Under the pieces are notes generated by a model. That model worked only from the letters and a program-made list of their open reading frames with translations. It searched no databases and was not told where the DNA came from. Positions 57,383 to 64,000 of a stretch of DNA of 64,000 nt are shown in pieces (position 1 is the stretch's first letter; every line of letters starts with the position of its first letter). Made by a program: the position numbers and the translations under genes. This DNA is from Citromicrobium sp. UBA3494 (GTDB lineage Bacteria > Pseudomonadota > Alphaproteobacteria > Sphingomonadales > Sphingomonadaceae), in the NCBI GenBank assembly GCA_002377695.1, contig DFQH01000008.1:92710-156709 (forward strand), in the 5' to 3' direction.

Positions 57383-57928
57383 CTATCCGCAGGCCCATTT
57401 GCCGCCGGCGATCTTGCGCTGTTCGTCGTTCGCCGCGACGTACAGGTCCGCGGTGCGCAGGGCATCGTTGCCGGCTGCGGGCACGACGCGAACGGTGACG
57501 CCTTCGGCGGTCATGGTCGGGCCGCCATAGACCGCGCCCAGCCCGCCTTCTTCGGCACTCAGGTTGATCAGCTCGCCCCCGATGCGCACGACGCCCTTGC
57601 CCATCACCGCCGTATCGTCCGGCGCGGCGACCAGCAGCATCTCGACTGCATCCTTGCTGAAGGTACAGCGGCCATCGCTGGCCCCCAGATCGACCCGGGC
57701 GATATTGCCCAGCTTTTCCAGCTGCAGCGGGTTCGCGCCCGCAGGCACTGCCGAGGTGCGCGCCATGGTGCTTTCCGCCGGAGCGGCCGTTCCGGTGGGC
57801 ACAGGCGCGTCGCCGCCCTCGCCCGAGCCGACCCGTGCCGCGAAATCGTCACCGCTTTCGCCGGTGTCTTCGCCCTGAGAGCAAGCCGCAAGCAGAACGG
57901 CAGCGGAAATCGTAAGCAACGTCCTCAT
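57383..57928 (-). CDS. lipoprotein inserted between nuoC and nuoD
   Basis: 181 residues. A type II signal peptide ends in the lipobox LAAC with lipidated C16, then an acidic Gly/Glu/Asp-rich linker. The C-terminal domain has two Cys ([12 protein letters not shown] and KWACG) that could form a disulfide. GGAG stands 8 nt before the ATG. It lies 11 nt after nuoC and 8 nt before nuoD, so it must be co-transcribed with Complex I. No function is known to me; an anchored periplasmic protein is not a standard Nuo subunit. Confidence 0.8.
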   Translation of the reverse strand: MRTLLTISAAVLLAACSQGEDTGESGDDFAARVGSGEGGDAPVPTGTAAPAESTMARTSAVPAGANPLQLEKLGNIARVDLGASDGRCTFSKDAVEMLLVAAPDDTAVMGKGVVRIGGELINLSAEEGGLGAVYGGPTMTAEGVTVRVVPAAGNDALRTADLYVAANDEQRKIAGGKWACG

Positions 57929-57939
57929 CTCGCCTTCTC

Positions 57940-58788
57940 CTAGTCCTTGTTCTTCGGCTGGGTCGCCGCAGCCGTATCTTTCGTATCGCCCTTGCGTTCG
58001 GGCCGATCCTTGCGATCTTCGGTCGGCTCGGGCGCGGGCGTGCGGTCCTTGCCGGTCTGTTCCTCGGCCGGAGCGCCCGCACTCACCTTCTCGTCGGCCT
58101 TCTCGTCGGTCTTTGCCCCGGCCCCGGTTTCCTTCGGGCTGTCGGTCGTCTTGGCTTCGTCGACCGGCGGCGTATCCGCCTTCTCGTCGCCGGGCAGAAC
58201 GTAGTCCGCGCCTTCCCAGGGGCTGAGGAAATCGAAGCTGCGCAGATCCTGCGCCAGCTCCACCGGCTCGTACACCACGCGCTGTTCCTCTTCGGAATAG
58301 CGCAGTTCGACATAGCCGGTCAGCGGGAAATCCTTGCGGAAGGGATGCCCTTCGAAGCCGTAGTCCGTCAGGATGCGGCGCAGGTCCGCATTGCCCGCGA
58401 AGACCACGCCGTAAAGGTCGAAAACTTCGCGCTCCAGCCAGCCCGCATTGGGCCACAGCGTCGTCACCGTCGGCACCGGCGTCGCTTCGGCCGCCGTCAC
58501 CTTTACGATGATGCGGCTGTTCTTCGTGAGGCTGAGGAGCATGTAGACGACTTCGAACCGCTCCGGGCGGCTCGGGTAATCCACTCCGGCGATCTCCATC
58601 AGCTGCTGGTAGCCATGCTCGTCGCGCAGCAGCCGCAGCGCATCCTCGATGGAATCGCGCTGCACGGTGAGCAGCAGCTCGCCGTGTTCCTCGCTCGCAT
58701 CGATCAGCATCGTGCTCAGCGCACCGGCCAGCGTATCCTTCAACCCGTCGATACGGGTGAATTTCGGGGCGGAGTGGAGGACGCTCAT
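57940..58788 (-). CDS. nuoC: NADH-quinone oxidoreductase subunit C with long charged tail
   Basis: 282 residues. The 30-kDa-type core is at residues about 30-195: [60 protein letters not shown]. The last 80 residues are low-complexity, rich in Lys, Glu, Asp, Thr and Pro, and not part of the conserved fold. Overlaps nuoB by 4 nt (ATGA). Confidence 0.95.
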   Translation of the reverse strand: MSVLHSAPKFTRIDGLKDTLAGALSTMLIDASEEHGELLLTVQRDSIEDALRLLRDEHGYQQLMEIAGVDYPSRPERFEVVYMLLSLTKNSRIIVKVTAAEATPVPTVTTLWPNAGWLEREVFDLYGVVFAGNADLRRILTDYGFEGHPFRKDFPLTGYVELRYSEEEQRVVYEPVELAQDLRSFDFLSPWEGADYVLPGDEKADTPPVDEAKTTDSPKETGAGAKTDEKADEKVSAGAPAEEQTGKDRTPAPEPTEDRKDRPERKGDTKDTAAATQPKNKD

Positions 58789-59363
58789 CGTTCGACCGTC
58801 CCGCTGCGACGGATTTTCCGCTGCAGCTGCATCACGCCGTAGAGCAGCGCTTCGGCGGTCGGGGGGCAGCCGGGCACGTAGATATCGACCGGCACGATCC
58901 GGTCGCACCCGCGCACCACGGAATAGCTGTAGTGGTAATAGCCGCCGCCATTGGCACAACTGCCCATGGAGATGACGTATTTGGGGTTCGACATCTGGTC
59001 GTAAACCTTGCGCAGCGCAGGCGCCATCTTGTTGCACAGCGTGCCGGCCACGATCATCACGTCGCTCTGCCGCGGGCTTGCGCGCGGGGCGACGCCGAAA
59101 CGCTCCATGTCGTAGCGCGGCATGTTGACGTGGATCATCTCCACCGCACAGCAGGCGAGACCGAAGGTCATCCACCACAGGCTGCCGGTGCGCGCCCACT
59201 GGAAGATCTCTTCCGTCGACGTGACGAGGAAACCCTTGTCGTTCACCTCTGTCTGGAGCGCGTTGAAATATTCCTGGTCGGGTGCACGCACCTCGCCCGG
59301 CTGCGCGGTCGGCTGCAGGCGCGGGTCGCGGCCCGCGGGGGTGATCGTCTGGTTCTGGCTCAT
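58785..59363 (-). CDS. nuoB: NADH-quinone oxidoreductase subunit B
   Basis: 192 residues. PSST-type subunit carrying terminal cluster N2. Four cluster Cys are seen in [11 protein letters not shown] (two), [16 protein letters not shown] and [14 protein letters not shown]. Starts 33 nt after nuoA. Confidence 0.98.
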   Translation of the reverse strand: MSQNQTITPAGRDPRLQPTAQPGEVRAPDQEYFNALQTEVNDKGFLVTSTEEIFQWARTGSLWWMTFGLACCAVEMIHVNMPRYDMERFGVAPRASPRQSDVMIVAGTLCNKMAPALRKVYDQMSNPKYVISMGSCANGGGYYHYSYSVVRGCDRIVPVDIYVPGCPPTAEALLYGVMQLQRKIRRSGTVER

Positions 59364-59396
59364 CTCAAATCCAATCGGGCACGCCGCGGCCGGGAA

Positions 59397-59771
59397 CTAC
59401 TCCCACTCCAGCGCGCCCTTTTTCCATTCGTATGTCAGGCCGATCGCAAGAATGGCGAGGAAGGTCATCATCGCCCCCCAGCCGATCCAGCCCGTATCGT
59501 CCAGGCTCACCGCCCAGGGGAACAGGAACGCAGCTTCCAGATCGAAGATGATGAAGCTGATCGCGACCAGATAGAAGCGCACGTCGAACTGGCTGCGCGG
59601 TTCCTCGAAGGCGGGAAAGCCGCACTCGTATTCGCTCACCTTCTCTGCCGTCGGATTATGCGTGCCCGTGAGGCGGCTGACGCCCATCGGCAGGAACACG
59701 AAGATGCACGAAATCGCCAGCGCGACGCCGAGGAACAGGAGGATGGGAAGATATTGCTCGAGATCGATCAC
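59397..59771 (-). CDS. nuoA: NADH-quinone oxidoreductase subunit A
   Basis: 124 residues, three membrane spans, first gene of the nuo array. The loop between helices 1 and 2 carries the family hallmark [20 protein letters not shown] with its Cys next to the quinone cavity. The 109-nt region upstream (59772-59880) holds a 13-bp palindrome and presumably the operon promoter, though I see no good sigma-70 boxes. Confidence 0.97.
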   Translation of the reverse strand: MIDLEQYLPILLFLGVALAISCIFVFLPMGVSRLTGTHNPTAEKVSEYECGFPAFEEPRSQFDVRFYLVAISFIIFDLEAAFLFPWAVSLDDTGWIGWGAMMTFLAILAIGLTYEWKKGALEWE

Positions 59772-59813
59772 GTCGTTTTCCGGAAGTCTGGCTCTCAGCG
59801 CTCGCCTCTAGGC

Positions 59814-59826
59814 CGGGCACTGCCCG
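59814..59826. promoter_or_regulatory. 13-bp palindrome upstream of nuoA
   Basis: CGGGCACTGCCCG is a perfect inverted repeat around a central C, 42 nt upstream of the nuoA start. Arms only one base apart cannot form an RNA hairpin, so a protein-binding site is the likelier reading. Confidence 0.28.
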
Positions 59827-59880
59827 CGCGCAAGGGAGCGAATCGTGCATTTCCTGCGCATTCCCTTGCCTTTTTTTCGT

Positions 59881-61122
59881 TCAGTCGAGCGGCAGGCGCC
59901 GGATTTGCGTGGGCTGGGGCGCTTTACCCTCGACGGGCTCGCCCTTGTCATACCGATCCCACTGGCCGGTAGCGACGTAGACCAGCGCATTGTCGGCAAT
60001 GCTCCCGCCAAGCGGTTCGGTCCAGTCCCGGTGCGCCTGTTCGAGCACCCGGGCAGCGACGATGCGCTTGCCGTCGGCGGACAGGGTAAAGGCGGCGATC
60101 CGCATGGGCGAGGCGCCGTTCTGCATCGCAATCAGTTCGCTCCCGTAGCGCCAGAGCCCGTCGATCCCGTCGAGCAGCACCGGAACATCGCTTTCGAGCC
60201 GTGCCACGCGCCCGGTGGCAAGGTCGATCATCGCAATGCCATAGCGGTAGTCGCTCAGGTAGAGGCGCGCGCCATCCTCGCTCACGGCCAGCCCCTGTGG
60301 CGAACGGAAGGTGCCGGGCTCGACGAGGACCGTCAGATCTTCCGCCCAGACTCCCTTGGTATAGACGCCTCCGGCGAGAGGATCGCTGGCATAGACCGTG
60401 CCGTCAGCGCCGATCGCCAGGTCGGAAACGCGCGCGCCTTCCGGTGCGGCCGCATAAAGCCGCGCGTCGAGCGGGCCGAGCCCGATCAGGCCGGAGAACC
60501 GAGTCTCCTGCTGCTGCGAACCGTCGATATTCGACGAAGCGACCCAGCCAATGTTCTGGGTCTCGTCCTGAAGGATGCCCGAAAGATCATCCGCCAGCGC
60601 AAGGTCGACGCGCCGCCAGTCGCCCGCTTCGCGTATCCAGAGTGCCTGACGGCTGACGGAGGTGGCAATCAGTGTGTCGCCGGTCGGGGCCGCGAACACG
60701 CTTTCGATCAGGCCCGCCTCTGCGGGAACGGCCGCGATCACCTCGCTCGCCTCGACGGGTTCTGCCTCGGGTAGAAGCAGCGCGCGGGCTGCTTCGGCAC
60801 GGCTTTCGCCCACAAGTTGCGGGATCTGCGCCTGTGCCGCTGCGCTGAAGACATGGCCGCGCGCTTTCAGCCAGGCGAGCGTCTCGAGCGCTGCCTCCGG
60901 CTGCCCTGCCCCGAGCTGGGCATTGAGCAGCCGCAGGCGGACCGATCCGCTGTCCGGAAAGTCCCGGGCGAGCTGCTCGAGCCCGTCGATATCGGCGATC
61001 TTCCCGGTATCGGCATCGACCGCTCGCCACCCGGCAGTCTCCCCGGCCTCGGGAGAATGGGCGTACGCAGCTACCGGAATGCTGGCCAGCGCCAACGCAG
61101 CGGCGAGCGCGGCCGGCCGCAC
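59881..61122 (-). CDS. secreted TPR plus beta-propeller protein
   Basis: 413 residues from GTG 61122, which shares a base with the aldehyde dehydrogenase stop (TAGTG). An Ala-rich signal peptide ends near AYA-H. A TPR-like helical pair follows (LEQLARDFPDSGSVRLRLLN, PEAALETLAWLKARG), then NHL/SMP-30-type beta-propeller blades (SDLAIGADGTVYASDP, SPQGLAVSEDGARLYLSDY). Probably periplasmic; substrate unknown. Confidence 0.78.
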   Translation of the reverse strand: MRPAALAAALALASIPVAAYAHSPEAGETAGWRAVDADTGKIADIDGLEQLARDFPDSGSVRLRLLNAQLGAGQPEAALETLAWLKARGHVFSAAAQAQIPQLVGESRAEAARALLLPEAEPVEASEVIAAVPAEAGLIESVFAAPTGDTLIATSVSRQALWIREAGDWRRVDLALADDLSGILQDETQNIGWVASSNIDGSQQQETRFSGLIGLGPLDARLYAAAPEGARVSDLAIGADGTVYASDPLAGGVYTKGVWAEDLTVLVEPGTFRSPQGLAVSEDGARLYLSDYRYGIAMIDLATGRVARLESDVPVLLDGIDGLWRYGSELIAMQNGASPMRIAAFTLSADGKRIVAARVLEQAHRDWTEPLGGSIADNALVYVATGQWDRYDKGEPVEGKAPQPTQIRRLPLD

Positions 61123-62552
61123 TACTTCATTTCCCGCGCAATCGCCTTCTTCGCCGCATCGCCATAGGGCGGCTTGAGACCTGCCAGCTTCGCAATGTCG
61201 ATCTTGGGCTGCTGATAGGTGCTGCGCGCGTGGCTGAATTCGCGGAAGCCCTCGGGCCCATGATAGCACCCGATCCCCGACGGGCCGACGCCGCCGAAGG
61301 GCATGTCGTCCACCGAGATGTGGAAGATCACGTCGTTCACGGTGACACCGCCGGAGATCGTGCGATCCATCACCTGCTCGCGCTCCTTGCTGTCGGACCC
61401 GAAATAATAGAGCCCCAGAGGACGGTCGTGATCGTTGATGTAGTCGATCGCCTCGTCCACCGCTTTGTAGGTTTTCACCGGCAGGACCGGCCCGAAGATT
61501 TCCTCCTGCATCGCCTTCATGTCATCGGTGACGCCGCGCAGAATGGTCAGCGGCATCTTGCGGGTGTTGGCGCTGGCAAAGCTCTCGTTCGCCGGATTGA
61601 CCTCGATCGCCTCGGCGCCCTTGGCCTTTGCATCTTCGACCAGACCCTTGAGCCGTTCGAAGTGCTTGTCGGAAATGATCGCGGTGTAATCCTCGTTGTC
61701 GAGCAGACTGGGATACATCTCGTGCACGCCCAGCTGCACGGCGGCGATGACGCCCTCCTCCTGATCTTCGGGCACCAGCAGGTAATCGGGCGCGAGGCAG
61801 ATTTGCCCTGCATTGAGCATCTTGCCCAGCGCGATCCGCTCGCCTGCACGGGTCAGGTCGGCGCCCTTGCCGATGATCGTCGGGCTCTTGCCGCCCAGTT
61901 CCAGCGTGACGGGCACCAGGTTCTTCGCCGCCGCTTCCATCACTTTGCGGCCCGTTTCGGTCGATCCGGTGAACACCAGGTGGTCGAAGGGCAGAGAGGA
62001 GAACGCCTGCGCCACGTCCGGCCCACCGGTGACAACGGCCACTTCGTCTTCGGCGAAGACATCCGAAATCAGTTCGCGCATCCGCTCGCTCGTGGCAGGC
62101 GTGAACTCGCTCGGCTTGATCATCGCGCGGTTGCCTGCGGCGAGCACCTGCATCAGTGGCCCGAAGCTGAGGTTTACCGGGAAATTCCACGGGCTCATGA
62201 TCCCGACCACGCCCTTGGGTTCGTAGCGGACTTCCGCCTTTGCCCCCATCAGATGGAGGGGGAAGCGGACCGAACGCTTGTCGGGTGCGGCCCAGTGATC
62301 GAGGTTCTTTAGGCAATATTTCCCGAAACCGATCGTGCTGACGATATCCGTCATCATCGATCCTTCGAAGCTGCGGCTGCCGAAATCGGAATTCATCGCC
62401 TCGGCCAGCGATTCGCCGTGTTCGGAGAGAATCGACATGGCCCGCTTGATCCGGTCCCGACGGACCGAAAGCGCTTCGGGCCGGGCCGCGGTGAAGGCCC
62501 TGCGCTGGGTTTCCAGAATACGCTCAAGGGTCTGGGGGGCGGTCTCGCTCAT
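61122..62552 (-). CDS. coniferyl-aldehyde-dehydrogenase-type aldehyde dehydrogenase
   Basis: 476 residues, NAD(P)-dependent. Conserved segments: GIMSPWNFPVNLSFGPL, VFTGSTETGRKVM, the general-base Glu in TLELGGKSP and the nucleophile Cys in NAGQICLAPDYLL. The NDVIFHISVDDMPFGGVGPSG section and lack of a long C-terminal arm resemble class 3/coniferyl aldehyde dehydrogenases. The physiological aldehyde cannot be inferred. Divergent from the thiolase gene. Confidence 0.92.
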   Translation of the reverse strand: MSETAPQTLERILETQRRAFTAARPEALSVRRDRIKRAMSILSEHGESLAEAMNSDFGSRSFEGSMMTDIVSTIGFGKYCLKNLDHWAAPDKRSVRFPLHLMGAKAEVRYEPKGVVGIMSPWNFPVNLSFGPLMQVLAAGNRAMIKPSEFTPATSERMRELISDVFAEDEVAVVTGGPDVAQAFSSLPFDHLVFTGSTETGRKVMEAAAKNLVPVTLELGGKSPTIIGKGADLTRAGERIALGKMLNAGQICLAPDYLLVPEDQEEGVIAAVQLGVHEMYPSLLDNEDYTAIISDKHFERLKGLVEDAKAKGAEAIEVNPANESFASANTRKMPLTILRGVTDDMKAMQEEIFGPVLPVKTYKAVDEAIDYINDHDRPLGLYYFGSDSKEREQVMDRTISGGVTVNDVIFHISVDDMPFGGVGPSGIGCYHGPEGFREFSHARSTYQQPKIDIAKLAGLKPPYGDAAKKAIAREMK

Positions 62553-62647
62553 CTCTCGGCTCTCCGATTGTGTTTCTTGGCACGGGTATTACATCGAACG
62601 CGAAATCCGCCAAAGCGTTGCGACAGCAGAAAGGCACGAACGTACCA

Positions 62648-63844
62648 ATGCCCCAGTTTTCCGAAGCCGATCCGATCGTCATCCTCTCCTATGCCCGCAC
62701 CCCGATGGGCGCGATGCAGGGGGCACTGGCAGACGCCACCGCGACGGACCTTGGCGCGACGGCGGTAAAGGCCGCTGTCGACCGCTCAGGCGTTTCGCCC
62801 GAAAGCTTCGACCGCACCTACATGGGCTGCGTGCTGCCCGCCGGCCTGGGTCAGGCGCCCGCGCGTCAGGCTTCGATCAAGGCGGGTCTCCCCAAATCCG
62901 TGCAGGCGACCACGGTGAACAAGGTCTGCGGCTCCGGCATGCAGACCGTCATCATGGGCTCCGAAGCGCTCGCCAGCGGCACCGTGAACTACGTGGTCGC
63001 AGGCGGCATGGAGAGCATGACCAACGCGCCCTACCTGCTCAAGAAGCACCGCTCCGGCGCGCGGCTGGGCCACGACACCGCCTATGACCACATGTTCCTC
63101 GACGGGCTGGAAGACGCCTACGAGGAAGGCCGCGCGATGGGTACCTTCGCGCAGGACACCGCCAACGAATACCAGCTGACCCGCGAGGAGATGGACGACT
63201 ATTCCATCGAATCGCTGCGCCGCGCCAATGCAGCGATCGAAAGCGGTGCGTTCGATGGCGAGGTCGTCCCCGTGACCATCGTGACCCGCAAGGGCGAAAC
63301 CACGGTCGAGCATGACGAGGCACCCGGCAAGGGCAAGCCCGACAAGATCCCGAGCCTGCGCCCCGCCTTCGCCAAGGACGGCACCATCACCGCCGCAACT
63401 TCCAGCTCGATCTCGGATGGTGCCGCCGCACTGGTCCTCAGCCGCGAGAGTGTCGCCAAGGAAAACGGCCAGACGCCGGTGGCAAAAATCGTCGCCCTCG
63501 CCGCTCACGCGCAGGAGCCGAGCAAGTTCACCGTCGCCCCCATCGGCGCGATCGAGAAGGTGCTCCAAAACGCAGGCTGGAGCGCGGAAGACGTCGACCT
63601 GTGGGAAGTGAACGAGGCGTTCGCCTGCGTCGCCATGTTTGCGATGCGCGACATCGGCATTCCGCACGACAAGATCAACGTGAATGGCGGCGGCACCGCG
63701 CTGGGTCACCCCATCGGCGCAAGCGGCGCGCGGATCATCGTGACGCTGCTCAATGCGCTGAAGCAGCAGGGCAAGAAAAAGGGCATCGCCTCCCTGTGCA
63801 TCGGCGGCGGCGAAGCCACCGCCGTTGCGGTCGAGATGATGTGA
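62648..63844 (+). CDS. acetyl-CoA C-acetyltransferase (thiolase)
   Basis: 398 residues. Acyl-CoA thiolase with the acylated Cys in NKVCGSGMQTV, the NEAFA motif, the catalytic His in NGGGTALGHPIGASGARI and the second Cys in SLCIGGGEA. Length and motifs fit the biosynthetic/acetoacetyl-CoA type. The start at 62648 is chosen because the conserved VILSYARTPMG follows shortly; the frame is open further upstream. The 95-nt divergent gap holds no strong promoter match. Confidence 0.93.
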   Translation: MPQFSEADPIVILSYARTPMGAMQGALADATATDLGATAVKAAVDRSGVSPESFDRTYMGCVLPAGLGQAPARQASIKAGLPKSVQATTVNKVCGSGMQTVIMGSEALASGTVNYVVAGGMESMTNAPYLLKKHRSGARLGHDTAYDHMFLDGLEDAYEEGRAMGTFAQDTANEYQLTREEMDDYSIESLRRANAAIESGAFDGEVVPVTIVTRKGETTVEHDEAPGKGKPDKIPSLRPAFAKDGTITAATSSSISDGAAALVLSRESVAKENGQTPVAKIVALAAHAQEPSKFTVAPIGAIEKVLQNAGWSAEDVDLWEVNEAFACVAMFAMRDIGIPHDKINVNGGGTALGHPIGASGARIIVTLLNALKQQGKKKGIASLCIGGGEATAVAVEMM

Positions 63845-63853
63845 TTTGGCGCC

Positions 63854-63879
63854 GCGGGCGGGCCTCAGGGCTCGCCCGC
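63854..63879. terminator. GC hairpin after the thiolase gene
   Basis: GCGGGCG (63854-63860) pairs with CGCCCGC (63873-63879) with a 12-base loop. It spans the stop of the convergent SH3 gene, so it could end transcription from both sides. No T-run. Confidence 0.4.
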
Positions 63880-64000
63880 GCCCCACAGGCGGTTGGCCTC
63901 GACAAAGCCGCTGCGCTTGCCGACCGAGAATTCGCACCAGTTCGCTTCGCAGTCGCCCAGCTTGCCGACCACGCCCGGTTCCAGCTTCCATTTGAGCGCT
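63865..64000 (-). CDS. SH3-domain protein (C-terminal fragment)
   Basis: The last 44 codons of a gene entering from the right edge. The visible segment LKWKLEPGVVGKLGDC, ANWCEFSVGKRSGFVE and NRLWGAGEP matches the end of small exported bacterial SH3 (SH3b/DUF1058-like) proteins, with two Cys. Convergent with the thiolase, 20 nt between stops. Confidence 0.65.
   Translation of the reverse strand, partial: ALKWKLEPGVVGKLGDCEANWCEFSVGKRSGFVEANRLWGAGEP

Noticed and set aside
1-64000. CRISPR array, insertion sequence or rRNA operon
   Set aside because: No regularly spaced direct repeats, transposase, integrase or rRNA sequence was seen anywhere in the window.

Overview
The window is GC-rich, gene-dense chromosomal DNA that reads as an alphaproteobacterium of the order Sphingomonadales, most likely Erythrobacteraceae. 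The basis is a lipoyl-domain-fused PdhB, a 14-gene nuo operon with extra reading frames, an alphaproteobacterial LexA box (GTTC-N7-GTTC), a short SecG, RNase J and the gene orders described here. The family assignment comes from recognising proteins and gene order, not from any search. No rRNA, CRISPR array, transposase or integrase was seen. One tRNA (Arg, anticodon CCT) is present.

Left part (1-19.2 kb): a YhhN-like membrane gene runs off the edge, followed by trmFO, a membrane-anchored triple EF-hand protein and a divergent squalene/phytoene-synthase-like protein. A three-gene, translationally coupled set of Tad-pilus-type envelope proteins follows (von Willebrand A protein plus two TadE-like proteins). 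Then come ftsB-pdhA-pdhB, hppD with a VOC-fold partner, an MscS channel, a DUF1499 protein, tRNA-Arg, a secreted tail-collar protein, a grxC-nitrilase-DUF1178 operon, hsp20, pyrG, secG and tpiA.

Middle (19.4-34.9 kb): a long rightward cluster of ppiD, trpE, a phosphodiester-glycosidase-like lipoprotein, prolyl aminopeptidase, trpG, trpD, trpC, moaC, moeA and lexA. An inverted REP pair separates trpD from trpC, and lexA has a recognisable promoter overlapped by an SOS box. comEC is convergent with lexA, and gltX-gltA follow on the other side.

34.9-40.3 kb holds a possible signalling locus. It has a histidine-kinase-like protein whose phospho-acceptor His is replaced by Pro, a helical protein, a small HPt-like protein whose His is replaced by Gln, and a divergent 816-residue membrane-anchored coiled-coil protein.

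40.3-59.8 kb is one leftward array: nuoA-B-C-(lipoprotein)-D-(58 aa)-E-(56 aa)-(62 aa)-(47 aa)-F-G-H-I-J-(34 aa)-K-L-M-N, then birA, coaX, rnj and a DUF1467 gene. The five small reading frames are predicted one- or two-pass membrane proteins joined to their neighbours by overlapping stop/start codons. They are the best candidate here for an undescribed system (Complex I accessory or assembly microproteins). nuoH carries a frameshift as sequenced.

Right edge (59.9-64 kb): a secreted TPR/beta-propeller protein coupled to an aldehyde dehydrogenase, a divergent thiolase, and the 3' end of an SH3-domain protein.
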